Part shown: positions 47,175-58,031 of the stretch, in pieces
How positions within the stretch are numbered: the first letter of the stretch is position 1
Layout: the number at the start of each line of letters is the position of its first letter
From: Romanomermis culicivorax
Lineage: Eukaryota > Nematoda > Enoplea > Mermithida > Mermithidae
Assembly: GCA_963922205.1 (NCBI GenBank)
Contig: CAWUHX010000175.1
Location: 372,001 to 436,000 of the forward strand
Direction: 5' to 3'
DNA length: 64,000 nucleotides
Notes under the pieces: model-generated
Seen by the model: the letters and a program-made list of their open reading frames with translations, nothing else
Database searches by the model: none
What the model was told of the DNA's origin: nothing
Program-made: the position numbers and the translations under genes

Positions 47175-49061
47175 TAGGGTTGGCAAGGTTTTGGTTTTTG
47201 GTTCTTGAAGAAAAATCGGAAAACCCTTGGTATTTTGTTCTTCTCCAAAATCACGCGGAAACTGTTTTTTCGCATTAGCCGATCTTCTATATACGTATTT
47301 GTGTCTATATAGGTCTAAGAGCTGACTTCACTTCAAAGTAGAAAAAATCGTACTTCTATGATACATTTTGTAAACAAAAGATATAAATCAATCGATTTTT
47401 TATGTATCAATCATTTAAGCACACATTTACTACATGAGTCGACTTTGCTATAGACTCACAAACAAAAAATTTAGACACCAAATCTTTTGTAATGTGTATT
47501 CCGACATCCAAATTATCAACGAAATTTTTTTTAAATTTTCTTAGCTCTAAATTTCAAAATATAAATGTGACAGACAACAATTATAAAATTTTATACAGAT
47601 CAGTTAAGCTTGATTCAACGATATATGTTCAATGACTGCATACTGTAGGTTAACAGAAAAAAGCTTTGAATATCTCGTTTTTATGTGTATTGACTTCGCT
47701 ATGAAGTAGAAAAAAATCCTATAGAAAATATATGTAAATCAATCGATAGTCTATATATATGTATCCATCATGCAAGCGAGACTAGTAGCATATAATGAAT
47801 CGAATTTGCTATAGTTACCTCACAGACAGGTTTGAGAAGCAGAAATTTGGACACATGTCAGATGTCTTATGTGTAATTTTCAACTACAGTTTGTATGTAA
47901 TAATCATACCTGTGTTTGGTACCAGTTTCAGGCCGGAGATAAATCCCAAAATCGTTAAGTAGCAAGTTTTTTTCCCAGTTTTATAGATGTAGTTTAGTTA
48001 TGTAGGATACCAACAGTTATTTTTACCGACTGGCACTTTTAATGTTCAGTGTGAAGATCGATTTGTCAATAATGGAGTTGACGAATAACCAGGTTGTTGT
48101 TCGTCAATAACAACCAGTAGATTTACCCTACCCTAAAAAATTTGGCAGAAGTTTACCATAGGCCAAAAATTTGGCAAAAGTTTACTATAGGCCAAAAATT
48201 TGGCAAAGTAAAATGCAACAAACATTTTGAAAAGATTAGATTACAATAAAAGATCAATTAAAAACACAGTTATGATTAATGTCAGCAAATAACTTTGTTG
48301 AGTAATTATTGATACAAAAAGCAATAAAATTTCATTTTAAAGTAAAAAAATTACTAGGTACCTGATTTCTGGAAAAAATACTAAAGAACCAATTTTGATC
48401 ATTTTCTATACCCTGGAACCCCTGACTGTGTGCAGGTATGCAACCACTGATTGTACAGCTGAAGACTGGTTGGCCAAAATTGACCGACAGTAAATCCCTG
48501 ACCTAAGGCTCAGCCCGGGGATAATCCCCGGGCTCCCCCCCCCCTATGCACATGTATGGTAATAATCTATGAATTTAAACCTCTCATCAAAAACGGTATA
48601 CTTTAAAGTTGTCTGTCATTTCAGCTTTTCTGTGGATGATTTCTTATGAGTTTTGACTACTTACATTACGTATTGTATATTTCCCTTTATTTGTCATTCT
48701 TCTTTTTTTTGAGTTTCCTCTTTACATATCGCATGCTGTGCTCCGTTTTTACTTTTCTAATTTTCTTGACTCATCGTGCCTTTCTTATGTGCCCATTAGT
48801 ACTGTATTTCTTCTGCTATACTAGAGATTTACTGTAGCATAATGTGACAACACTTCCGATAAGATTAATACTTCTAGCTGTCATTTTTGGACTCTCTAAC
48901 TAGCCAAAGACGATGGAAGGAACTTCCAGCAGTTTTTTACGTAGTCATTTTGATGTACCAAACATTCCAAAGAATTAATGCAGAAAAAACCACTAAAAAG
49001 ACGAAAAACTATTAAAAACCAAAAAGTTGAAATTTCAAAAGTTTGGTTTTTGCCAACTCTA
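47175..49061. mobile_element. hAT-like element, middle layer of the nest
   Basis: Termini TAGGGTTGGCAA and TTGCCAACTCTA, flanked by GTCAAGAC (47167-47174) and ATCAAGAC (49062-49069), one mismatch. Similar in order to 18136-19499 except for the inner insertion. Non-coding. Confidence 0.85.
47905..48558. mobile_element. CATACCTG-family element, innermost layer
   Basis: 654 bp from CATACCTGTGTTTGG to CACATGTATG, flanked by perfect GTAATAAT at 47897-47904 and 48559-48566. Absent from the related element 18136-19499, which serves as the empty site. Contains three spaced copies of a GGCCAAAAATTTGGCA-type unit near 48140-48205. Confidence 0.88.
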
Positions 49062-49387
49062 ATCAAGACTCAAGAGCGTTTCATAAAAAAATTTATTCGT
49101 AGGTTTGTAGGATTAATTGCATTGCCTGCCTCATCGCTGAAAATCAATATAGGTATCTAATAAAAAATACATGAATTATGAGTCAAAACCTGTCAATATT
49201 ATGTTTCACTTATTTATGAATGAAACATTTTTGTTTCAATTGATGATCAGAAATCCCCGGCCTTTTTGGAAAATTCCCCCGGCTGGAGCCGGGGATTTAA
49301 ACTTGCTCCGGCTGGGGGCCGGGGACCGGCCGATCCCTTATCGTCGGCCATGAGAAATGTTTGCTCCACCCCTTTGTTGAACATATT

Positions 49388-50575
49388 GGGTGCGTTTCTC
49401 GAAGAGCGTTTTATTAAACTGCGTGTCATCATCAAACCGAGTTGAAACTCAGTTTGATATGTATTTCCCTAATACAGATTTATGGCGGTTTTTCCGAACC
49501 AAATCTAACGCCATTGAACTAAGTTAATCGTTGTTTACCCGAAAAAGGTTACTTTTTCGATGGAAAAAACAGATGTTCGGATGTTGATTGTACAGGAAAG
49601 CTCGCATTTTCCACAACTTTTTTCCAATCGATATTTTTCGGCTGGTTGGGTGTTCCATGGGAGCTAAGAAGATTTGTTACACTATCTCTAGTCCTAATAT
49701 AAGAATATTATTCTACGCCCTTCAAGTGAGACAAGAATAAGTTCATTCGATCTGCATCGAATTCGTCAAAGGAAAAAGCTTCGGCATAAGTTTCGAAAAA
49801 TTATAAAAATTTGTTCTGGTCGGAATAGAGATCGACTCCGAAGATCAGACGTATCTGGAAAAGAATGAAATTTGTGGTCAAAAACGAGAGGTGAACAACT
49901 TCACATAGATTGTCAAAAGACTGGTGGTGATCTGGCAAAACAGGAAGCCCCTAGCTACTTGAGCGAAAAAGTAATGCATCATAGAGTGCATCTCAAAAGC
50001 TGAACTCTAGAGTTTTGATTTCAAATGAGCCGGCCTAAGATGTCTTTTGATAATTTCAGGACCCTAAGAAAATTTTCCACAATACTTTGCTTGGTTGAAA
50101 GGGATCATCGATGCATAATTCTATTCATCTGCCTTGGTTCAAAAATCATCGAAGTAATCTGTGGTTGTTCTTTCTGACCATTCCATCATTATGGAACTGA
50201 AGACATTACAACGTCAAGTTTCAAAGAACACCTCCATAATTCATGCCAATGAACCACAGTTGAGATTTTGGAGAACAAAGGTGGAAAGCTTTATTTAGAA
50301 ATTTTTGTATAAAAACGATAAACACCTCGATCCATGACAAAAACGGAAGCTGCGAAAAATTCGCTTTCCTGCGACAAGTGAAAACTAGTGAAGAAAATCT
50401 ACCTTGTGCCTCATCAAAACCTACACAAACGAAAGTTTTGCAATTCTACTCAATTTAACGGCAAAAACTGTTTAAGAAAAACCGCGTTCGGGAAACTGAA
50501 AAGCTTTTTAGAATTGAGACCATCAATTAAACTGAGTTTGACGAAAAACAGTCTTTAAGAAACTTATCCATTACA
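49388..50575. repeat. possible element with GCGTTTCT inverted ends
   Basis: The left end GCGTTTCTCGAAGAGCGTTTT and the right end, inverted, AGTTTCTTAAAGACTGTTTTT resemble each other and are followed by TCAAACTCAGTTT-type words on both sides. No duplication or protein found, so this is a candidate only. Confidence 0.4.
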
Positions 50576-51684
50576 ATTCTTATTTTTTCGGGTATCAGTT
50601 TTCAAGAGAAAGGCTTAACAGAGCAATAACGCCGTTGATTTTATTGGGATCTCACAGGAAGCATTACTTTCCATAGTGAATCCAATGGGCGTGTCAATTT
50701 TTTCATGAAAAATCCTCAATTTCACGCAAAAATAAAAAATAGCATTCCTTGGTATATAACCTGAAAGATCAGTTTTAATAAAAACCCGATTTGTCCATTG
50801 GATTCGCTGTTAAAAGTCACCTTCCTCCATCTGAGACGCCCCCAAATAAATGGTGGTCCTCCCCCCGGGGGAGTTGTTGTCTCGAAGATCCGGGGTGGGG
50901 CGAAGGCCACACACTGTACACGAATTACGCCTATGTATTATGACACTCATTTTGCTGCATAACCCAGTTAACCATTGAAAAGGGATTTGGAATGCCTAAT
51001 TTATAAATGGGTATGGTTAGAAGCTTGTTATATATGAAAATCAAATGCGGACTTTGGCTGTTTGCTGATCCCACCAGAAATATAAATGATTTTGAAACCA
51101 AAAATGATTGGAACAGGATTTGTTCCACGAGGTTCAGACTTTAATGAGGTGACTCTTACTTGTGTTAGCTGGCGAAAATCGGCGAAAATCATGTGAAAAA
51201 CGTAAAAATCAGGCGGAAATATTATTAAAATTATTCCAAAGATTTCACTATTTGAAATAAAAAGGATGATGGCGGCTAAATTGGAAATTGAGGGCTAATT
51301 TGTTGGGGCTGTCGGGCCGTGACGAAAGAATAAAATTTTTATAAAACAATAATTTGATATCCCAAAATTAACTACAGTAATTTCGGCGGATCTGGTGTGG
51401 AACATCCGTATCCGTGCTTGTAAAGTGCAAGAGTGTGAGAAGTGGCTATTAAAACGAAAAATAATTTCAAAAGTAGACTACAACAAGCTCTAAATCTCAG
51501 TAAACATTGAACGAAAATGGATTCAAAATGACGTGCTTAGATTATACTTAAGTTATTCAATAAATGCAAATTCTAGCCCACTAAACAAATTAAAAAACTT
51601 CGTTTAAAATGTTGTTCCTTAGCATGTTGAAAGATTTCGAGAGGTACCTTAAGAAAAACTACACAAAAATCAAATGGTCCCAAG

Positions 51685-52070
51685 CATACATGCACTGCAC
51701 AGAAATTCTGCGGGGGGTCAGCTATGACAGGGGGTGGAATACAACATTTTTTTTGTTCTTGATAACGAAAAAAAGATCTTCGATAGGTCTTGTAACATCC
51801 AAGCAGCATATTCTTTATTTTGTATTAGTCTGATATGGGAAATTATCTGTCTATACTGCACTTTTTAAAGTTTTAATGTTACTTTTTTGAACTTCAAGTA
51901 TGCTTTATTTAGAAAAATTGTTCAACTACAGCATCATTCCTATTTTTATGATGACTTTCTCTTCTGACTTGCTCATTTTCCTTCGTCATCTTCTGGATCA
52001 TTTCTGGGGTGGTCAAATCTGCTGGGAGTCAAACCCCCCCCTCCCAAATCCCTCCCCACGTGCATGTATG
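51685..52070. mobile_element. 386-bp CATACATGCAC-family element
   Basis: Flanked by perfect GTCCCAAG at 51677-51684 and 52071-52078. Reverse complement of the copy at 1100-1481, 50 kb away. Both contain a TCATGATG/CATCATTCC-type core and G-rich ends. Confidence 0.92.
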
Positions 52071-52159
52071 GTCCCAAGGAGCGGTTCACTCTTCCTCTTT
52101 CCAGCAATGACTACACTTTTTTTAGGTCTTCACTTCTCTACACACTCACTCAACACTTT

Positions 52160-52294
52160 TTCCTAAGGAGGAACTACACTTTTCTCCTTAGGAAGAATTT
52201 TTAGCAACCAGCGTGTTCAACACATGCTTGGACTGTGTTGAACACATGCTCCTCGAGGTGCACTTTTAAACAATGTCTCTTTTTAGACATTGTT
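52160..52294. repeat. three consecutive perfect hairpins
   Basis: TTCCTAAGGAG (52160-52170) pairs with CTCCTTAGGAA (52184-52194). GTGTTCAACACA (52213-52224) pairs with TGTGTTGAACAC (52234-52245). AACAATGTCT (52269-52278) pairs with AGACATTGTT (52285-52294). The stems are perfect and the loops 13, 9 and 6 bases. They lie just upstream of a GAGAAACAGGCCCTG sequence that could be a transposon end. Confidence 0.85.
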
Positions 52295-52934
52295 CGAGGG
52301 GGCTTTTGAGAAACAGGCCCTGATTTTAAAAAATGATTATGTCTTGAATGTGTTACTCACGGGTGAAGAGCATCATACTGCAGAAACATTAGCATTGTAA
52401 TCCAAGATAATGCTCGAAAATTTCGAAATCAAAAAAGATGATGTAAGCATCTAATTTACAGCTTCCTTAGGTCGGAGAAATAATTCTTTATTTTCAGATT
52501 TTCACTGTACTGACAGATAGAGGGTCAAATATTCTGAGGACAATAAGTGATCAATAAATTGATTGCGAAAGTTGTGCAGTGCTTGATTTGAACATACTAA
52601 TTAATAAAGGTTAAAAGCCTCTGCTACCAGCGTACCCTCTGAACAGATTATTCATTATATCAGGTCTGATATTCAAGACGCAGTGGAAACGGCAGAAAAC
52701 TGAAACCACTGAAAAGTGGTTATTCTTCAGTTGAATTTGACTCAATTAAAATTACACTATATTAATTTTTTACAATAAAAATTGGTACCAGGTTGACCCG
52801 TCATTAAAACATATTCTGCAGAATTATTTAGATCAGAATACGACGCTTTAAAAATCAGCGAATTTTTAAACATCAAACTATAGCGTTGTTCGGATAGAAT
52901 TCGGTATCTCTTGTTTAAACATTTCCCATTTTAG

Positions 52935-53164
52935 CTCGCAAATTAAAATTGATTATAAGCGTAAAATTATCAACGCATCGGACGTTAGAAAAGAATTGAA
53001 TAGCCCAAATGTGTCTGCAACATCGAAGCGCACATCGTCCGATTTGAACATTGATTGTGGAACCAAGGCAAAACGTCAAGCCTTATCGATGGTCGGTCAG
53101 CCACCGGGTCAAAACGGCGTCCGTCGAAGGGCCGATGAACCAACTTTGTCCAAATTTTCGTCCC
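52935..53164 (+). CDS. BAP18: BAP18 coding exon 4
   Basis: Acceptor CCCATTTTAG, donor CC/GTGAGT (strong), 230 bp. The first base completes the codon opened by exon 3 and one base is left over for exon 5. Encodes SQIKIDYKRKIIN at the start, matching the QIKxxxKRK segment that follows the SANT block in BAP18, then a Ser/Thr- and Lys/Arg-rich tail including GTKAKRQ, a likely nuclear-localisation stretch. Codon use is less AT-biased than the surrounding DNA. With exons 1-3 this gives about 147 residues, against about 170 in vertebrates. The last exon is not fixed. Confidence 0.85.
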
Positions 53165-53827
53165 GTGAGTTCAAACGTTAAAAATCAAATTTATTAGGGA
53201 CATCGTGAGTTTAGCGTCACTTATCAGCCCAGCTCAAAACTACTTAAATTGATTCCCTCATCTGAGAAAAAATTTTGTAGTTGTATGGGCCATGGAGGGG
53301 TGCATTACATATGATTCTGAAAAGGAGTTTACTGTTTGCCCAAATTGAAAAAAAATTGATCATTATGTAGTCAAATTATGGGTAAAACTTGGGTTTATAC
53401 CAATCATTTAGCTATTATCGCTCACCAGTTAGAGATGTATCGGGTAGCATATTTTGAAAATATCGGATCTAGGACCGGGTCCAAAATTTAAAGAATATCG
53501 TATGTTTGGGTCCAGCAAAATAGTCGGTTAATTTCGGGTCTGGGTTTGTTATATTTTTCTACACGCTGATCTGTGTGACATCATTAAGACACGATTTCTG
53601 AGAGATTTGATCTACTGCTCCATTGATCTGTGATAAATTGGAAATTAATAATATCTGAAAATGAGATATTTTGAGCAGATAAATGAAAATTTGCCAAGAC
53701 TTTAAGCCACGTTTTTTGTTCTGATTTATTATATAGGTAATGAAGAATCCTGTTTTCTCATAACTTTATTGGTTGGGGATTCATTCAGATTCAAGAAAAT
53801 TAGGGTTGTCCCGGGGCAGACATTTTA

Positions 53828-54771
53828 AGCCGGGTATATACTTACCCGTACGCACGTGCGGAGCAGTTTTGCGACCTGCCAATGTGCGGCCAAAATGCGG
53901 GTTGTCAAAATATACTTCAGCCAAAAAAGCGCATGCGGCCTCATTGCGGGCCGCATTTGAATATACTTAACCGTACGCGTACGGGTGTGCGGGAGGGCTG
54001 GAAAATCTAGTACAATCGTGCGCCATGAGCAAAAAACGATAGTTTACAAGTATGATATGCTAACGGCCGCGCCTGATAGAAATTAGTTAAGAATATACCC
54101 ATGACCGGCGCGAAGCGCTGTAAATTTCGAGATTTTGACCCTTTTAAGTCCACCAAAATGCATCTTTTCGGTTTTGAATTCCCCAAAATTTTTTCCTCAA
54201 TGGGAACCATATCCAAAATTTTTTCCTCATTTCGAAATTTTTTTCCCTCGAAACACCTCATTAGAGGAAAAAAACGGTGCCCCTCCCCCGAGCGTATGAC
54301 ATTGCGTTTTAAAACGCGCCAGGCACAGTAGCCATGTATTTCCCGCGCGTAATATTTTTCGAATTTTCTACCTTGCATCCGAAAATATTTTTCCCAACTT
54401 GGGAAACAGTCCAAAGTTCCCCCCCCCCACCCCCCCCCCCGTTTCAGAAACAAGCTAAAAATATTCTCATGCGATCGCATCGCGCCAACGAGGGGGGGCT
54501 CGAAAATGAAGTTCAATCGTGCGCCATGGACAAAAAACAATACTTTACTGTACTGCGGCGGTGGTTCGTGATCCGCATGAATTACAGATGTGCGAAAAAG
54601 TAGAAATGGTTTCTACTTGCCCGCACGCGCAAAATTATTGGGTCCCGCAAATTTTTCGCCCGGCACCCGCAATGCGGCGCACGATTGTGCGTTAAATTTC
54701 CGGGTCGCGAATCGCGGGGCCCGCTCAAAAATCGGCGGCGCTCGTGCGTACGGGTAAGTATATACCCGGCT
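53828..54771. mobile_element. 944-bp element with long GC-rich inverted ends, TTA target
   Basis: Termini AGCCGGGTATATACTTACCC, continuing GTACGCACG, are inverted at the right end for about 28 bp. Flanked by TTA at 53825-53827 and 54772-54774. A 3-bp TTA/TAA target is the habit of PIF/Harbinger elements, which is why I suggest that group; no transposase supports it. It is CpG-rich, unlike its surroundings, and carries a direct repeat around CAATCGTGCGCCATG (about 54014 and 54512). Confidence 0.7.
54060..54300. repeat. copy of the CACCG-type element interior
   Basis: Reverse complement of 20935-21150, including GATATGCTAACGGCCGCG, the CCGGCGC palindrome region and GAGGAAAAAAACGGTG. The frame of 177 residues on the minus strand at 54007-54540 runs through it and is not a gene. 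Confidence 0.7.
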
Positions 54772-55060
54772 TTAGCCGGGGCCGGGGCAGACATATAACG
54801 TACTACTAACGTATACGTCACCAGTGGTACCATACTTCATGTATGGAAAATGGAAAAAATGGAAATTGAAAAATGAAAAATTTTTAAGGCTATTCTTTTT
54901 CTTTTCATTTCATGTCAGCTTGCATTGATTGATAGGTTAGAAAGAGTTTGAATATTTTTGACAAAAAATTTAATTTTTAAGATAACTGTCATTACTAAGT
55001 ACGAGGAAGCGCAATCTTTTATCAAAGAAACTGCGTTGCACACATCTATCGATTTATCTG

Positions 55061-55345
55061 CAGGGTTTTTAGCACAGTGCTAATGAAACCAGAGCCATGC
55101 TAATGGAAATTTTTGGACGTTAGCACGCACGCTAATGACTGGAAGTGAAAAAAATTTGAGAAGAAAGTTGAAGATATAACAAAAATTAAACAATTGTTGG
55201 TTTTCTGAAAAAAATCAAGAACCTGTATTGAAGTTGAAGTGCAGTTCCAGATACAATGAAAATATGTAAACTTTTATCCAAACAGAACGTGACTTTCGCG
55301 ATTCCTAAAATTATTACTGTCAAACTGACTACTGAATATTTACTT
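55061..55345. repeat. TTAGCAC repeat, inverted partial copy
   Basis: CAGGGTTTTTAGCACAGTGC starts it; the body is the reverse complement of 36160-36600. The far end is missing. Confidence 0.65.
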
Positions 55346-55690
55346 GTCATATTCTAAACTTCATTTCTACTATAAATCGAGGTTGTTTTCCTATCAAAAC
55401 TACTAGTTTTTTGCAGTTTTGCTCCGAACCGGGGCGACCCTAGCCCCGGCCCAGGGCCTGGGACAACCCTAAAAAAATATTTGAATGACAGTACAGTGTG
55501 TACCAATTGCTACAACTCCCAAAACGGTACACAAATCGGACTGAAATTTCAAGACGCGATTTCTGAGAGGATTCAACTTAGTTGTGATAAGTAAAAAATT
55601 AACCCTACTTGAAAATCAAATATTTGGTGTAACTTGATGCGCTAGGAACGAAAATGATATTCATTTCGTCTGAAAATCAAAACTCGCTTA

Positions 55691-55839
55691 CAAGCCTGTA
55701 GCCAGAAATTTTTTTCTGAAGGCACACATTTTTCACTCAATTTACCGTAAATTGACATTTCTGACTTGACTGCCTTTTTTTAACACTTCAAACATCTCGG
55801 GGGGCATGGCCCCCCAACCCCCTCCTGCCTACAGGCCTG
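55691..55839. mobile_element. 149-bp MITE with CAAGCCTGTAG ends
   Basis: Termini CAAGCCTGTAG and CTACAGGCCTG, flanked by CTCGCTTA (55683-55690) and CTCGCATA (55840-55847), one mismatch. A related left end, CAGGCCTGTAGGCAGGGGG, occurs at 37577. Confidence 0.75.
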
Positions 55840-55879
55840 CTCGCATAGTTACAATAAACCAAAAGTTGACAATATTCTA

Positions 55880-57160
55880 TTTTTTCGACTAAGAGTGCAC
55901 TCTGCGTGAGTGCACCCAGAAAAAGGTCCTCACGAAAGTTCCCTCAGCAGAGTGCACTCAGGAAAGCGGTTCCGCAATAGGACTACAACCATCACTCTGC
56001 TGAGGGCACTCACCGTGAGAAATCGGTAATTTAGACAAATTGTCTGTTTTTTCGTCTTCCAGCCACTGTTTTTCCCCCCAAATCGTGCTTTTTTGGGAAA
56101 AAATTCGGAAAAGGGAAAAAAATTTCGGGCTCTTTCCTCATTTGGGGAAGAAAATTCTGGGGGTCAGGCGCGGCTTTTAGCTTGTCCACCTTCATTTATC
56201 ACTTAATCTATAATAGTTTTCATCATACTGAACGTATTATCTCATGTTTAAATTGGTAATCTTCAATATTTTATCAGGATATTTAATGGAGATTCGCATT
56301 TTTTCTTTTTGAGAGAGATCAATACGTCATGTCTCTAAGGTTTTTGATGCGATTATTTCTTTACTAACGTAAAATCAGTTTAAAAGCTTCATGGAAATAT
56401 CTTTTGGAAATTTATACTCTTCTTACTCATATATTTTCGACCAAGTTCATGAGAGTTCACAAATAAATTACTGGTTTCAAAATTTTCCAAGTAAAATTTT
56501 AGAAATTACGACTTATGAACACAAAATTCGAATCTAATTCTTGAAATATATGTTCGGAAAATTGATTTTCCAGCGTCGCAGAATGTCAATACGTGCTTAA
56601 ATTAAGCAAATATTCGATTTTCAGTCTTCTAATAATCCACATTTTTAAATAATAGTCAGAATTTTAATCAAAGAAAATTTTTTCCGAAAGATTTTGTGCT
56701 AAATTGATACATATATACCTTAGTTTGTATTTGATCGCTGATAACTTCAAAAACTTCAAAAGAATCGCAAAATCGTCAAAGTTTATGGTCTAAAAGTCTT
56801 GTCGCACAGCTATATAATCCTATAGAAAATTAATTTTGAGTTTAAAAATTGTTTCCAACAAAAAAAGGAGTAAAATCTTGCAAGTTCTTTGCAGAAAAAT
56901 TTCGTGAGGGGCCGTCAAAGGGACTTCCCCCCCCTCCCTCTGAAATTTCACTCATCCCTTCCCTTCACTGAAAGACTTTTGTGAGGAGAGTTCGATTGTG
57001 GAACTCAAATCACAAAAAATCCCTCACACTGAGTGCCCTCACAAAAAGAACTTTTTTGTGGAACCGAAATTATTGTGAGTGTGAATTTTTGAGTGCCTTT
57101 TTGCTATGTGAGGGCCCTCACTGCGTCTGAGGAGTGATTGTGGAACCGGCTGCAGGGCTC
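55880..57160. repeat. hairpin-rich repeat with GTGAGGGCACTC words
   Basis: CCCTCAGCAGAGTG (55941-55954) pairs perfectly with CACTCTGCTGAGGG (55993-56006). Similar CCTCAC/GTGAGG and GGTTCCACAAT words recur at about 57000-57150 in inverse order. Between them lies an inverted partial copy of the CACGG...CAGTG repeat (56068-56600). Confidence 0.55.
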
Positions 57161-57733
57161 AATAAAAATGGCCGGGTTCGGAACCCTTGGATTGGCTGAA
57201 ACATCAATCCTACGAGTGAAATGTTATGTCACCATACAACATACCTATCATTGATGCACATAGGGTGGGGGAGTAAACCCTTCCACTGAGACTCTGTATA
57301 CACCCGGCTTGCCTCATGAAAAACTCAATTGGCTAGACCTGGACTTTTTCAAAATCTAAAAACACATGAAAAAACAGGTTTTTCGACAAGAATTAGTAAA
57401 AATTGAAAATTTTTTGGAAAATCCAATTTTTGATTTTCAGCTCTCCCTCTCAAAAATTTTTCCCATGCATCGCTACTTCCAACCATACATGTGCAGCTTT
57501 GAAATTTGAGGGAAGAATTGTTACAAGAGGGGTAGATACTGGTTTTTTGAGGCAGAAATCCCAAAAAGTTCGTTAAATTTGTTTTTCATACAGGAAAAGA
57601 CTTCAAATTTTAAAACTCTGGGTCCCCCATATCACCCCCGCACATGTATGCTTCCAACTACAGTGAGCTTTAACAGATGAGGAAAAAGTCTCAAATTCAA
57701 AAATAAGATTGACTTGAAACATTGCCTTACAAA

Positions 57734-57931
57734 CATACATGTAATTGGGGGGTTTGGGGGGAGCTCCCTCCCCAACTTGGCCAACCCTGTACTCAACGCC
57801 TCCAACACCCACCAGACTTGAAAAAATTGGCAAAAAAGTGCCTTTTTTTGATAAAAATTTCGACTTTGTCCGACCCCCCCCCCCCCCCAAATTCGGGTCC
57901 CCCCCAACTGGTCGAACGTTTTAGAGGTATG
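57734..57931. mobile_element. 198-bp CATAC-family element
   Basis: Flanked by CTTACAAA (57726-57733) and CTTAGAAA (57932-57939), one mismatch. Starts CATACATGTAATTGGGG and ends GAGGTATG, so it mixes the two terminus types of the family. Confidence 0.82.
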
Positions 57932-58008
57932 CTTAGAAATATGGCATTTTCACTCAACAGGCGCTATATGTATACTTTTTGTTCAATGTGACACGCAATT
58001 CAATGCAG

Positions 58009-58031
58009 AGGTTGATCAAGAAGGACTATAA
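58009..58031 (+). CDS. BAP18: candidate last coding exon of BAP18
   Basis: After the acceptor AATGCAG, the base left over from exon 4 joins AG to give QVDQEGL and a stop. Vertebrate BAP18 has VDIEGL near its C-terminus, so phase and a short motif agree. Against it: the motif is very short and the site lies inside what looks like a transposon interval (53430-61087). The unidentified frame at 58222-58545 and AATAAA at 58777 lie downstream and could be 3' untranslated sequence. Confidence 0.22.

Larger units (their letters stand above)
47011..49339. mobile_element. TAGGGATCGGC element, outermost of a three-level nest
   Basis: Starts TAGGGATCGGC and ends GGCCGATCCCTT, flanked by perfect ATCGTCGG at 47003-47010 and 49340-49347. 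Its own ends are GC-rich, with CCGGCC-type palindromes at 47040-47090 and 49245-49335. The 8-bp duplication suggests hAT. About 440 bp belong to this element; the rest is the younger insertion. Confidence 0.82.
37316..52934 (+). other. BAP18 intron 3 (15.6 kb)
   Basis: Bounded by the exon 3 donor and the exon 4 acceptor. Filled with transposons listed separately. The stretches 43649-45529, 46439-47010 and 50580-51684 contain nothing I can name; 37440-37600 and 42055-42190 share GGGTTAAA/GGGTAAAAT words. Confidence 0.75.
53801..55471. mobile_element. element with TAGGGTTGTCCC ends
   Basis: TAGGGTTGTCCCGGGGC at 53801 is inverted at GGGACAACCCTA (to 55471). The flanks are A-rich and do not give a clear duplication. 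It hosts the 53828-54771 element only 27 bp from its left end. Confidence 0.65.

Noticed and set aside
54007..54540. 177-codon minus-strand frame
   Set aside because: Runs across repeat modules that are broken in every other copy; no domain.
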